38,617 nucleotides of DNA from CAYVHB01 sp964450865 (lineage in GTDB: Bacteria > Bacillota > Clostridia > Saccharofermentanales > UBA5734), in the NCBI GenBank assembly GCA_964450865.1, contig CAYVHB010000027.1, positions 1 to 38,617 on the forward strand. The letters are read 5' to 3'. The notes beneath the pieces were generated by a model. The model did not search any database. It saw only the letters and a list, made by a program, of their open reading frames with translations, and had not been told where the DNA came from. Shown piece by piece: positions 1 through 8,275 of this stretch. A program made the position numbers and the translations under genes. Numbering within the stretch: position 1 is the stretch's first letter; every line of letters starts with the position of its first letter.

Positions 1-70
1 CGTGGCGCAGATTATGTGTTCTTTCAGCAATTTCGAGTGATTTTTTGCCAGCAATTCTCCGCTTGTGTCA

Positions 71-99
71 CTGACCATGAATTGCCTTTATGATATAAT
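71..99 (+). promoter_or_regulatory. Sigma-A type promoter of pgcA
   Basis: A -10 box TATAAT (94-99) is preceded by TGA, which makes an extended -10. The -35 box CTGACC (71-76, 4 of 6 consensus bases) lies 17 bp upstream. Transcription would start near 106, giving a leader of about 60 nt before the pgcA start codon. Confidence 0.65.
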
Positions 100-164
100 A
101 AACGGCATCACGAGCAAGGGGGCTTGCTTGCGCAGCCACCCGCTTCAATAGAGGAGGATTGACC

Positions 165-1904
165 ATGTCGTTGGCTACAGACCGCTATCAGCGCTGGACT
201 ACAGATGCAGGTTTTGATGAAGCAACCCGGGCCGAATTGCTGGCTATTGCCGATCAGCCCACCGAGATCGAAGACCGTTTTTATATGGACCTGGAATTTG
301 GTACGGCCGGGTTGCGTGGTGTTCTCGGGGCTGGTACCAACCGGATGAACATGTACACGGTCGCCCGGGCCTCCGAAGGCTTTGCCCGCTTCCTGGCTGG
401 TCAGGGTGACGAGGTCAAGGCCCGCGGAGTGGCGATTTCTTATGATTCGCGCCGCTATTCGCCGGAGTTTGCCAATCTTTCCGCCCGGATTTTTGTCTCC
501 CATGGCATCAAGGTCTATCTTTCTGATGAGCTGCGGCCGGTGCCGATGCTCTCATATGCGATCCGTCATTTCAATACGGCTGGCGGTGTCATGATTACTG
601 CCAGTCATAATCCGGCGAAATACAACGGCTACAAGGCTTATGGTGAAGATGGCGGTCAGTTGCCACCGGAAGCTGCCACCGTTGTCAGCGATGTGATGAC
701 CTCGATTGAGGATTTCCCGCCGCTGCTTGACTGCCTGAGTGAGACCGAAGCCCGGGCGACGGGCCTGTGGCAGGATATGGGTGATGACCTGGACGAGGCC
801 TACACCGCGATGCTCGAGAAGCTGGCGATCAACCGGGAAGCGGTTGCCCGCCAGAGCCAGCTGAAAATTGTCTATACTCCCCTGCATGGTGCCGGCAACA
901 AGCCTGTCCGCCGGATTCTTTCCCGCATCGGCTTTACCAATATTCTCATTGTTCCCGAGCAGGAATTGCCTGATCCGAATTTCTCGACGGTTGCTTATCC
1001 TAATCCCGAGGAACGTTCGGCGCTCAACCTGGCAATCGAGCTGGCCCGCAAGGAAGGGGCCGATCTCGTTATCGCCACCGACCCTGACGCGGACCGGACA
1101 GGTGTCTGTGTGCGGACCAATGCCGGTGAATACATGGTGCTCAGCGGTAATCAGATTGGCCTGCTGCTGATGGAGTACATTCTGTCGGCCAAGAAACAGG
1201 CCGGTACGCTGCCGGACAAGTCATTCGTTGTAACGACGATCGTTTCGACCAAGCTGACCCAGCGGATTGCCTCGGCTTATGGTGTGACCTTGTTTGAATG
1301 CCTGACTGGCTTCAAGTTTATTGGCGAGCTGATCAAGGAAAAGGACGAATTTGGTGACATGTTCTATCAGTTCGGCTTTGAGGAGAGCTTCGGTTACCTG
1401 TCCGGTACGGATGTCCGTGACAAGGATGCTGTTGTTGCCAGCATGCTGATCGCTGAGATGGCCGCTTCAGCCGCTGAAAAGGGCCAGACACTGTATGACC
1501 TGCTGCAGTCCATTTATCAGCGTTACGGCTATGCGGCCGAGAAGAACCTGTCGATTACGCTGGAAGGCAAGGAAGGCATTGCCCGTATCAAGTCCGGCAT
1601 GGCCACGCTGCGTGATGAGAAAGATCTGGGTGTTCCCGGGGTTGATATTGTAGCAATCCGTGACTACAAGACCCGTGATCGTATTGATTTGCGCACTCGG
1701 GAGATCGCCCCGCTTGATCTGCCGGTTTCTGATGTGCTGCTCTATGAAATGCCCGGTCTCGACTGGTTCTGTGTGCGTCCTTCCGGCACCGAGCCGAAAA
1801 TCAAGATTTACTTTGGTATCTATGCTGAGACCCAGGCGCTCTGTGACCAGCGGTTGAATGAACTGCGTGGTCTGGTGGAAAGTCACCTGCGCAGCCGTTT
1901 GTAA
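165..1904 (+). CDS. pgcA: Alpha-phosphoglucomutase / phosphomannomutase
   Basis: Interconverts glucose-6-phosphate and glucose-1-phosphate in the cytoplasm, linking glycolysis to the glycogen genes farther right. The 579-residue protein has the four signatures of the alpha-D-phosphohexomutase superfamily in order: the phosphoserine loop TASHNP (about 145-150, Ser147), the metal loop DPDADR (296-301), the sugar-binding GFEES (384-388) and the phosphate-binding RPSGTEP (518-524). Length fits the long PgcA class of Firmicutes. I chose ATG 165 because AGGAGG at 152-157 sits 7 nt before it; an in-frame TTG at 159 is too close to that site. Glucomutase rather than mannomutase activity is inferred from the family and cannot be read from these motifs. 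Monocistronic by layout, with its own promoter. Confidence 0.93.
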   Translation: MSLATDRYQRWTTDAGFDEATRAELLAIADQPTEIEDRFYMDLEFGTAGLRGVLGAGTNRMNMYTVARASEGFARFLAGQGDEVKARGVAISYDSRRYSPEFANLSARIFVSHGIKVYLSDELRPVPMLSYAIRHFNTAGGVMITASHNPAKYNGYKAYGEDGGQLPPEAATVVSDVMTSIEDFPPLLDCLSETEARATGLWQDMGDDLDEAYTAMLEKLAINREAVARQSQLKIVYTPLHGAGNKPVRRILSRIGFTNILIVPEQELPDPNFSTVAYPNPEERSALNLAIELARKEGADLVIATDPDADRTGVCVRTNAGEYMVLSGNQIGLLLMEYILSAKKQAGTLPDKSFVVTTIVSTKLTQRIASAYGVTLFECLTGFKFIGELIKEKDEFGDMFYQFGFEESFGYLSGTDVRDKDAVVASMLIAEMAASAAEKGQTLYDLLQSIYQRYGYAAEKNLSITLEGKEGIARIKSGMATLRDEKDLGVPGVDIVAIRDYKTRDRIDLRTREIAPLDLPVSDVLLYEMPGLDWFCVRPSGTEPKIKIYFGIYAETQALCDQRLNELRGLVESHLRSRL

Positions 1905-2252
1905 GTTTGAATGAGTTACGTAGCTTGCACAGCCATCCGCGATGCTGTCAGGCGTTGCGCGGCCTGCACAGCCATCCACGGTATTATGGCTGCCGAAGCT
2001 GATGATAGTTTTTGTTTATAATCGCATCCCGAGAGCGCCGCGGCTTCTGACAGGCCGCGGCGCTTGTATGGTGCGAGAGGGTTGGATTCAGATGGCCAGA
2101 ACCTGGTGAGATGGCTGGCACCCGGCCAGAGGACTGAATTCCGGTATCAGTAACTGACAGCAGGATTCAGGATGGAGTGACCCGGCGTTTGAAGGGTCTC
2201 GTGCCTGGATGAAGATCAGCCGACGGCGGCCAGGGATTGAGGACGGCACATT
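1905..2252. other. 348-bp gap between pgcA and dnaE
   Basis: No gene is visible. It holds two copies of TGCACAGCCATCC (1926-1938 and 1965-1977, period 39 bp); a related sequence lies just before pgcA (about 128-140). A TATAAT at 2017-2022 has no good -35 box and may be the dnaE promoter. A perfect 11-bp stem follows at 2034-2064. The remainder, 2065-2238, shows nothing I recognise. The dnaE ribosome site GAGGA is at 2239-2243. Confidence 0.6.
2034..2064 (+). other. Perfect 11-bp GC-rich stem-loop
   Basis: Arms AGCGCCGCGGC (2034-2044) and GCCGCGGCGCT (2054-2064) pair perfectly around a 9-nt loop. No T tract follows on either strand, so a classical intrinsic terminator is doubtful. It starts about 12 nt after a TATAAT box (2017-2022), so it could instead form at the 5' end of a dnaE transcript. 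Alternatively it ends the pgcA transcript in a T-tract-independent way. Confidence 0.6.
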
Positions 2253-5200
2253 ATGTCATTTACCCATTTACACCTGCATAGTGAATACAGTCTGCTGGAC
2301 GGGGCGATCCGACTGCGTGATTTGCCGGACCGTCTGGCTGAGCTGGGGATGCAGGCCTGTGCCATTACCGATCATGGGGCTTTGTATGGTGCGGTTGACT
2401 TTTACAATGCCCTGATGTCGCGCGGTATCAAGCCGATTCTTGGCTGTGAAGTCTACGTGGCGCCACGTAGCCATACTGCCAAGGAAGGCAATGTCGACAA
2501 GGAGCCATCGCACCTGATCCTCCTGGCCGAGAATATGACCGGCTGGAAGAATCTGATGAAACTGGTCTCGATCGGATTTATTGCCGGTTTCTATTATCGG
2601 CCGCGGATCGACCATGATCTGCTGCGCCAGCATGCCAGCGGCCTGATTGCGCTGTCCGCTTGTCTGGGCGGTGAAATTCCCGGCGCTTTGCTGGAAGGCA
2701 ATCCCGACCGGGCCCGCAAACTGGCCCTGGAGATGGACGAAATCTTTGGCCGCGGCAATTTTTTCCTGGAGCTCCAGCATAATGGGATCACTGAACAAAA
2801 CCTCGTTAACAGTGCCCTGATCGGCCTCAGTCAGGAAACCGGCATCCCCCTTGTAGCGACTAATGACTGCCATTATTTAAACCAGGCCGATGCCCGGGCC
2901 CATGAAGTGCTGCTCTGCATGCAGACCGGCAAGCGCATGACTGATCCGGACCGTATGCGCATGCAATCCGATGAATTTTACCTGAAGTCGCCGGCTGAGA
3001 TGGAGGCCGCCTTCGCGGCCGTGCCGGAAGCCCTGGCCAATACCGGGCGAATCGCAGCCCGTTGTGAGGTTGTGCTGGATTTTACCGCCAAGCATCTGCC
3101 GGCATTTGCACCGCCGGACGGTCTGCCCAATACGGTCTATCTGGAGCAGCTTTGCCAGCAGGGCCTGGACCAGCGCCTGCAGTTGCCGACTTCTATCCCG
3201 CGTCCTGAGTATGAGCGGCGCCTGGCTTACGAGCTGTCGGTGATCAATCAGATGAATTTCACCGATTATTATCTGATCGTCTGGGATTTTATCCGCTTCG
3301 CCCATGAGCACCAGATCATGGTCGGCCCGGGACGTGGTTCCGGCGCGGGCTCCCTGGCTGCCTATTGCCTGGGGATTACAAACATCGATCCGCTCAAGTA
3401 TTCACTGATTTTTGAGCGCTTCCTGAATGCCGACCGGGTCAGTATGCCGGATTTTGACATTGATTTCTGTTATGAAAGGCGGCCGGAGGTCATTGCCTAT
3501 GTCACGCAGAAGTATGGCCAGGACCGGGTCGCCCAGGTGATTACCTTCGGGACGCTGGCTGCCCGCGCCTGTATCCGCGATGTGGCCCGGGCCCTTGATG
3601 TCCCATATGCCGAGACAGACCGAATTGCCAAGCTGGTGCCAGGTGTGCCCGGCATTACCCTGCGCAAGGCGCTTGATCAGATCAGTGAGCTCAAGCAGGA
3701 ATACGACAGCAATCCGGTCACGCATGAGGTCATTGACCTGGCCATGCGCTTCGAAGGCATGCCGCGCCACGCCTCGACCCATGCGGCCGGCGTCGTGATC
3801 GCCAGCGAGCCGCTGACCGAGCTGGCGCCGCTGTCCCGCAATGAAGATGCCGTTGTCGTCCAGTATGCCAAGAACAACATTGAATTGATCGGCCTGCTCA
3901 AGTTCGACTTCCTGGGCTTGCGGACGCTGACTGTCATGCGTGATACGGCCGACATGGTCTGGCGCAATCACCATCGGCTGATCGATTTTGACGTCTTGCC
4001 CATGGACGATCCGGCAATCTTTGCCATGATCAGCGAAGGCAATACCGAGGCGGTATTCCAGCTGGAAAGTCCGGGCATGACCAGCTTCATGAAGGATTTG
4101 CGGCCGGAGTCGCTTGAGGATGTCATCGCCGGCATTTCCCTGTTCCGTCCCGGGCCGATGGACCAGATTCCCCGATATGTTGCGGCCAAACATGACCATG
4201 ACCAGATCCACTATGATCATCCGCTGCTTGAGCCGATCCTGAATGTCACCTATGGCTGTATTGTCTACCAGGAACAGGTCATGCAGATCGTGCGCGATCT
4301 GGCTGGCTTTTCCATGGGGCAATCCGACAATGTCCGCAAGGCCATGTCGAAGAAGAAGCCGGCGGAGCTGGCCAAATACAAGAATTTGTTTCTGTATGGT
4401 GGCAGCGATGAGAAAGGCCATGCCGTGCCCGGGGCCCTGGCTCGTGGGGTGCAGCTGGATATTGCCGAGAAAATCTTCGAAGACGTCATGCAGTTTGCCG
4501 GTTATGCCTTCAATAAAGCCCATGCGGCATCCTATGCTGTTGTTGCCTACTATACCGCCTGGCTCAAGCTCTATTATCCGGTTGAATTCATGGCTGCCAT
4601 GCTCAACAGTTACATGGGCAGCCTGAAACAGGCGGCTGCCTATGTGCGCGTCTGCCGCAAGATGGGACTGGAGGTCCTGCCGCCCGATATCAATTTTAGC
4701 GCCACCCGCTTTGTCACTGAAAATGGCAAGATCCGCTTTTCCCTGGCTGCGGTGAAAAATGTCGGGGAGAGTGCGATCCGCTCGGTGATCCGGGAACGCG
4801 AAACGGGCGGCCTGTTCGGCAGCTTCGGGGATTTCCTGCGCCGCCTTGGTGAAAGTGAGCTCAACCGGAAAATGATCGAGAGCCTGATCCGGGCTTCGGC
4901 CTTTGACAGCTTTGGCGTTGCCCGATCCCGCCTGATTGCCGTCATCGAGCCATTCCTGGCCCAGCTGGCCACCAGCCGCCGCCAGAGCCTTGAAGGCCAG
5001 CTCAGCTTTTTTGAGCTCGGCGCGATTGCTGCGCCGGTAAGGTCCGAGCCGGATTATCCGGCCCTGCCCGACTTCACCCGCAGTGAGCAGCTGGCCATGG
5101 AGAAGGAAATGCTGGGCCTTTACATTACCGGTCACCCGCTCGATGATTATGCCGGGGTGATGCATCGCCTGACAACGGTTGACAGTGCCGCGCTGTCCAG

Positions 5201-5945
5201 CCATGAGGAGCAGGAAGACGGCGAAACGGCGCTGGCCGGCGCAGTAAACGACCAGGATAAAGTCATCATGGCCGGAATGCTGGTCAACAAGAAGACCAAG
5301 ACCACCCGCAGCAATGAGCTGATGGCTTTCCTGACGCTTGAAGATTTGACGGGTACTTTTGAGTGCCTGATTTTCCCCCGCATCTATGCACAGAATGCCA
5401 GCTTGTTCAATGAGGGAGAGACACTGCTTGTAGCTGGGCGTCTCAATATCCGTGAGGATGATACCCCCAAGCTGGTTGCTGAAGCAGTCGCCCGCCTCGA
5501 GCCGCAGATGGCTGCCCTGCCACAGAGTCTGACTCTCTGGCAGGCCAGTAAAAACACGGCCGCCAGTGGTAATCATCGCGAGGGTAATGGCCGGGGAGTT
5601 GCCAGCCAGGCCAGCGGTGGCAATTATCACGAGGGTAACGGCCGCGGTGCAGCCAGCCAGGGTAGCGGCGGCAAGAGCGGCAGGGGGGAAGTGAAGCCGC
5701 TATCACCCATCCAGCCCGATCAGCGACTGCTTGTCATCCGTTATCAGGGCGAACAGGACGACGACGGCTGGCAGCAATTGCTGGCCATGCTGCGCTTTTT
5801 CCATGGCAGCCAGCCAGTGCGTGTTTATCTGGCCCGGGAGCAACGTCTGGTTGACTTGCCGGCTGATTGCTATATTGAGATGGATGACAAAATTCTCCAG
5901 CAGTTGGCCCTCAGATATGGCGTGCGCAATCTGGTCCTGCTATAA
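2253..5945 (+). CDS. dnaE: DNA polymerase III alpha subunit (DnaE type)
   Basis: Replicative DNA polymerase of the C family. The 1230-residue protein opens with a PHP domain (HLHLHSEYSLLDG near residue 5, ITDHG further on). The polymerase catalytic aspartates lie in PDFDID (399-404) and KFDF (Asp552). A helix-hairpin and an OB-fold region (about 1005-1090) follow, then a C-terminal domain. No DnaQ-like exonuclease is inserted, so it is DnaE rather than PolC. Start ATG 2253 has GAGGA at 2239-2243, 9 nt upstream. Odd feature: residues about 1104-1143 form a Gly/Asn/Ser-rich linker made of two near-identical units, listed separately. Whether this is the main or the lagging-strand polymerase depends on whether the genome also has polC, which is not in this window. 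Confidence 0.96.
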   Translation: MSFTHLHLHSEYSLLDGAIRLRDLPDRLAELGMQACAITDHGALYGAVDFYNALMSRGIKPILGCEVYVAPRSHTAKEGNVDKEPSHLILLAENMTGWKNLMKLVSIGFIAGFYYRPRIDHDLLRQHASGLIALSACLGGEIPGALLEGNPDRARKLALEMDEIFGRGNFFLELQHNGITEQNLVNSALIGLSQETGIPLVATNDCHYLNQADARAHEVLLCMQTGKRMTDPDRMRMQSDEFYLKSPAEMEAAFAAVPEALANTGRIAARCEVVLDFTAKHLPAFAPPDGLPNTVYLEQLCQQGLDQRLQLPTSIPRPEYERRLAYELSVINQMNFTDYYLIVWDFIRFAHEHQIMVGPGRGSGAGSLAAYCLGITNIDPLKYSLIFERFLNADRVSMPDFDIDFCYERRPEVIAYVTQKYGQDRVAQVITFGTLAARACIRDVARALDVPYAETDRIAKLVPGVPGITLRKALDQISELKQEYDSNPVTHEVIDLAMRFEGMPRHASTHAAGVVIASEPLTELAPLSRNEDAVVVQYAKNNIELIGLLKFDFLGLRTLTVMRDTADMVWRNHHRLIDFDVLPMDDPAIFAMISEGNTEAVFQLESPGMTSFMKDLRPESLEDVIAGISLFRPGPMDQIPRYVAAKHDHDQIHYDHPLLEPILNVTYGCIVYQEQVMQIVRDLAGFSMGQSDNVRKAMSKKKPAELAKYKNLFLYGGSDEKGHAVPGALARGVQLDIAEKIFEDVMQFAGYAFNKAHAASYAVVAYYTAWLKLYYPVEFMAAMLNSYMGSLKQAAAYVRVCRKMGLEVLPPDINFSATRFVTENGKIRFSLAAVKNVGESAIRSVIRERETGGLFGSFGDFLRRLGESELNRKMIESLIRASAFDSFGVARSRLIAVIEPFLAQLATSRRQSLEGQLSFFELGAIAAPVRSEPDYPALPDFTRSEQLAMEKEMLGLYITGHPLDDYAGVMHRLTTVDSAALSSHEEQEDGETALAGAVNDQDKVIMAGMLVNKKTKTTRSNELMAFLTLEDLTGTFECLIFPRIYAQNASLFNEGETLLVAGRLNIREDDTPKLVAEAVARLEPQMAALPQSLTLWQASKNTAASGNHREGNGRGVASQASGGNYHEGNGRGAASQGSGGKSGRGEVKPLSPIQPDQRLLVIRYQGEQDDDGWQQLLAMLRFFHGSQPVRVYLAREQRLVDLPADCYIEMDDKILQQLALRYGVRNLVLL
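5562..5660 (+). repeat. In-frame tandem repeat encoding a DnaE linker
   Basis: Two units, 5562-5609 (48 bp) and 5610-5660 (51 bp), encode ASGNHREGNGRGVASQ and ASGGNYHEGNGRGAASQ, followed by a partial third (GSGG). The unit lengths keep the reading frame. The peptide is hydrophilic and probably unstructured, and lies between the OB fold and the C-terminal domain. Confidence 0.85.
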
Positions 5946-5950
5946 TTTAT

Positions 5951-5984
5951 CTGGTTGATAACCTATCTGAACCAGCTATTTTTA
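5951..5984 (+). terminator. Weak intrinsic terminator after dnaE
   Basis: CTGGTT (5951-5956) pairs with AACCAG (5970-5975) around a 13-nt loop, followed by CTATTTTTA. The stem is only 6 bp, so strength is doubtful, but position right after the dnaE stop codon and the T run support it. Confidence 0.4.
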
Positions 5985-6144
5985 CTCAAAAACCAATTCC
6001 GGAACAATCATCCAGTCCTAGTTCAGTCAACAGACTAGCACCAAGAACCATTGGACCAATCAGGTTGCGACAGTAACAGAACCGACGAGCAGGGTTCAAT
6101 TACATGCTGAGCCAGGCCAGGTCGGGCAAGTGCAAGCGGGGAAA

Positions 6145-6293
6145 GACCAACGCGGTGAAGACCGGCGTGGTAAAAAGACTGGCGGGGAATGACCAACGGT
6201 GTGAAAAACCAACACGGTGCAGACCAGCGTGGTGTAAGATCAATGCGGTGCAGACCGGCGTGGTGCAGACCGGCGGTGTGAAGACAGGCAGCG
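6145..6293 (+). repeat. Degenerate ~15-bp minisatellite, about ten copies
   Basis: Units start at 6145, 6160, 6177, 6191, 6208, 6222, 6238, 6253, 6268 and 6283, with lengths of 14-17 bp. The consensus is close to GACCRRCGYGGTGMA. The last copies are the most regular (15 bp each). It lies in the presumed leader of pfkA. There are no spacers of constant length, so it is not a CRISPR array. Confidence 0.85.
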
Positions 6294-6386
6294 CTTGAAG
6301 TTGAAAAGAGGCACGGATGATAACCGTCCTTTAAAAAGTATGAGTGTGCAGCTGCTTGCAGATTGTTGATGGAGGAGTCAAGTCGC

Positions 6387-7367
6387 ATGGAAGAAGGTAA
6401 AGTTATTCGGACCATCGGGGTGCTGACCAGCGGTGGTGACGCGCCTGGCATGAATGCCGCGATTCGCGCGGTTGTCAGAACGGGAATCTATTATGGGTAT
6501 CGTGTATTGGGCATTCGCCGCGGTTATCACGGACTGTGGCGCGGCGATATTGAAGAGCTGACGCGCAGCTCGGTCTCCGAGAAATTGCAGCGGGGCGGTA
6601 CTTTCCTGATGACTGCCCGCAGCAAGACGTTCCAGACTGAGGAGGGCGTGAACCGGGCTATTGAAATGTGCAAGATATTCAACATGGACGCTGTTATTGT
6701 TATCGGTGGTGATGGCACGTTCCGTGGTGCCAGGGAACTGGCCCGCAAGGGTATGCCGGTTATCGGCCTGCCGGGTACGATTGACAATGATATCGCCTGC
6801 TCTGAATATACGATTGGCTATGACACCGCCATGAATACCGCGATGGAGGCCATTGACAAATTGCGCGATACGGCATCCTCCCATGAACGCTGCAGCGTGA
6901 TCGAAGTCATGGGTCGCGCGGCTGGCTATATTGCCCTGAATGTGGGCATTGCGACGGGTGCCGAAGTTGTTCTGATTCCCGAAAAGCCGCATGACTTTAA
7001 TCAGGATGTGCTCAAGGCTATCCTTGATGGCCGTAATAAAGGCAAGCATCATTATATTGTTGTCGTTGCGGAAGGCGCTGGTCATGCGACTGAGATCGCC
7101 GCGAAAATCGAGACTTTGACTGGGATTGAGGCCCGGGCTACGATTCTTGGTCATCTGCAGCGTGGTGGCAGTCCGACGCTGCGTGACCGCCAGATGGCCA
7201 GCCTGATGGGTCTGCATGCTGTCCAGTGTCTTTATGAAGGGCGGTATAACCGGATTATCGCCTATAAGGCTGGCAAGATTATAGACCTGGATATTGAGGA
7301 GGCTCTCAATTGCACGAAGACAATTGATCCCGTTGAGCTTGAACAGGCGCGTATTCTCAGTACGTAA
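6387..7367 (+). CDS. pfkA: ATP-dependent 6-phosphofructokinase
   Basis: Phosphorylates fructose-6-phosphate to fructose-1,6-bisphosphate, the committed step of glycolysis. The 326-residue protein has the family nucleotide loop SGGDAPGMN (15-23), GGDG (107-110), and the catalytic loop PGTIDND (129-135). Gly in GGDG and PGTIDND, rather than GGDD and PKTIDND, indicates ATP rather than pyrophosphate use, from established family knowledge. Length matches the compact bacterial PfkA class. Start ATG 6387 is preceded by GGAGGAG at 6371-6377; an in-frame TTG at 6363 lies before that site and was rejected. The presumed leader contains the minisatellite. No pyruvate kinase gene follows, although the pair is often linked in Firmicutes. 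Confidence 0.95.
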   Translation: MEEGKVIRTIGVLTSGGDAPGMNAAIRAVVRTGIYYGYRVLGIRRGYHGLWRGDIEELTRSSVSEKLQRGGTFLMTARSKTFQTEEGVNRAIEMCKIFNMDAVIVIGGDGTFRGARELARKGMPVIGLPGTIDNDIACSEYTIGYDTAMNTAMEAIDKLRDTASSHERCSVIEVMGRAAGYIALNVGIATGAEVVLIPEKPHDFNQDVLKAILDGRNKGKHHYIVVVAEGAGHATEIAAKIETLTGIEARATILGHLQRGGSPTLRDRQMASLMGLHAVQCLYEGRYNRIIAYKAGKIIDLDIEEALNCTKTIDPVELEQARILST

Positions 7368-7634
7368 GTTTGGCCGGATAAACGATAGCCTGGCAAGGGC
7401 CGCGGACAGAGAGGCGGCCGGACCGGGGCCCGCGCGCGCCGCGCGAACAGGTCCTCGCCGCTGACGCGGTTGCGGAACTCGCCTGGGCGCATCGGTCCCG
7501 GCTCCGGCCGCCGGTTTGCGATCAACTGGCTCATGTATTCTGGTCTCGGGCCGGACATATTGTGTTTGGGTCCGGCCGGGTTACTGGCAAAATCCATCGT
7601 TGAGCCCATGCTTAATCATTGTTATAATGTCCTC
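7368..7634. other. 267-bp gap between pfkA and pgsA
   Basis: A GC-rich stretch at 7396-7445 can fold (GGCCGC with GCGGCC, then alternating CG runs) and may end the pfkA transcript, but has no T tract. An in-frame extension of pgsA runs back to 7470 but shows no resemblance to the family. The pgsA promoter occupies 7600-7628. Confidence 0.5.
7600..7628 (+). promoter_or_regulatory. Promoter of pgsA, predicting a leaderless mRNA
   Basis: TTGAGC (7600-7605), a 17-bp spacer and TATAAT (7623-7628) with a TGT extension directly before it. Only six bases (GTCCTC) separate the -10 box from the ATG at 7635, so transcription should start at or beside the A of that start codon. Confidence 0.7.
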
Positions 7635-8195
7635 ATGAAGTTGCGATTTGAGCCTACCATACCCAATTATCTGACGTTGTTAAGACTGCTGGCCATTCCG
7701 TTTCTTGCCTGGGCGATTGCCGCCGGCGAGCGTTATCAGACGATGGCTTTTGTTTTCTTTGTCTGCATCTGGTTTACGGATATGCTGGATGGTTACATCG
7801 CCCGCCACTTTAATCAGATGTCCGACTTTGGCAAGGTTTTTGATCCGTTCGTTGATAAGGTGTTTCAGTTTACGACAGCGGTGATGATGTATTTAACCCA
7901 TCGTCTGCCTCTTTGGGTGCCCATATTTATTTTCAGCAAGGAAATCATGATGATTGTCGGCGGATATATCATGCTGCGTCGCTGGAAAATTGTCGTCAAG
8001 TCGCTCTGGTATGGCAAGGTTTCAACGGTGTTGTTCGTGGCGGCTTTTGCAGCCCTGTTTTTTATTGATCCTTATCAGACCCGGCTGGCCGGCTATTTGT
8101 TTTCTGTGCCTGTCACCTGGTCAGTTCTGGCTTATGTGCTCTATGGCTTACGTTTTTTGTATTTGATTTTCAAGAAAAAGGCCGATCAAAAATGA
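7635..8195 (+). CDS. pgsA: CDP-diacylglycerol-glycerol-3-phosphate 3-phosphatidyltransferase
   Basis: Makes phosphatidylglycerol phosphate from CDP-diacylglycerol in the cytoplasmic membrane. The 186-residue protein has the CDP-alcohol phosphotransferase signature intact: DMLDG, AR eight residues before a Gly, then two Asp spaced by three (residues about 48-73). Several hydrophobic segments surround it and the C-terminus is Lys-rich. Other members of the CDP-alcohol family share the motif, so substrate is inferred from length and N-terminal likeness (PNYLTLLRLL). Start choice: ATG 7635 begins at the expected family N-terminus but has no Shine-Dalgarno sequence; a TATAAT ends 6 nt upstream, so translation probably starts on a leaderless mRNA. 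An in-frame ATG at 7608 also lacks a ribosome site and lies inside the promoter. Confidence 0.88.
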   Translation: MKLRFEPTIPNYLTLLRLLAIPFLAWAIAAGERYQTMAFVFFVCIWFTDMLDGYIARHFNQMSDFGKVFDPFVDKVFQFTTAVMMYLTHRLPLWVPIFIFSKEIMMIVGGYIMLRRWKIVVKSLWYGKVSTVLFVAAFAALFFIDPYQTRLAGYLFSVPVTWSVLAYVLYGLRFLYLIFKKKADQK

Positions 8196-8215
8196 CTGGG
8201 CAATAAGGACTGCAT

Positions 8216-8275
8216 AGGATATACGGTTATAAAAAAGGGATTAGAAGGATATACTGCTGTTAATAAAGGATTGAG
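8216..8275 (+). repeat. 30-bp imperfect tandem repeat abutting mutS2
   Basis: Copies at 8216-8245 and 8246-8275 match at about 21 of 30 positions by hand alignment; both open with AGGATATAC and end with a purine-rich ribosome-site-like stretch. The second copy supplies the real mutS2 ribosome site (AAAGGA, 8265-8270), and the first holds a similar AAAAAAGGGA with no start codon behind it. Confidence 0.75.

Larger units (their letters stand above)
5946..6386. other. 441-bp gap between dnaE and pfkA
   Basis: No convincing gene. A TATAAT with a TGC extension overlaps the dnaE stop codon (5938-5946) and could act as an extended -10 promoter. A weak terminator follows at 5951-5984. The centre carries a degenerate 15-bp tandem repeat (6145-6293). 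The pfkA ribosome site is at 6371-6377. Short open frames across the repeat exist on both strands only because the period is a multiple of three, and none has a ribosome site. Confidence 0.6.

Noticed and set aside
3402..5630. 742-codon open frame antisense to dnaE
   Set aside because: The opposite strand encodes DnaE with all catalytic motifs; the antisense frame has no ribosome site and no recognisable domain. Long antisense frames are expected from GC-rich codon bias.
6145..6293. CRISPR-like array
   Set aside because: The units are contiguous and degenerate with no unique spacers, and no cas genes are present.
6035..6451. Short open frames on both strands across the pfkA-leader repeat, with a repeating HAGLH-like peptide on the minus strand
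   Set aside because: The peptide periodicity comes only from the 15-bp DNA repeat; neither frame has a ribosome site and the minus frame runs into pfkA.
7470..7634. N-terminal extension of PgsA to 7470
   Set aside because: The extra 55 residues have no family likeness, and the pgsA promoter lies inside this stretch.
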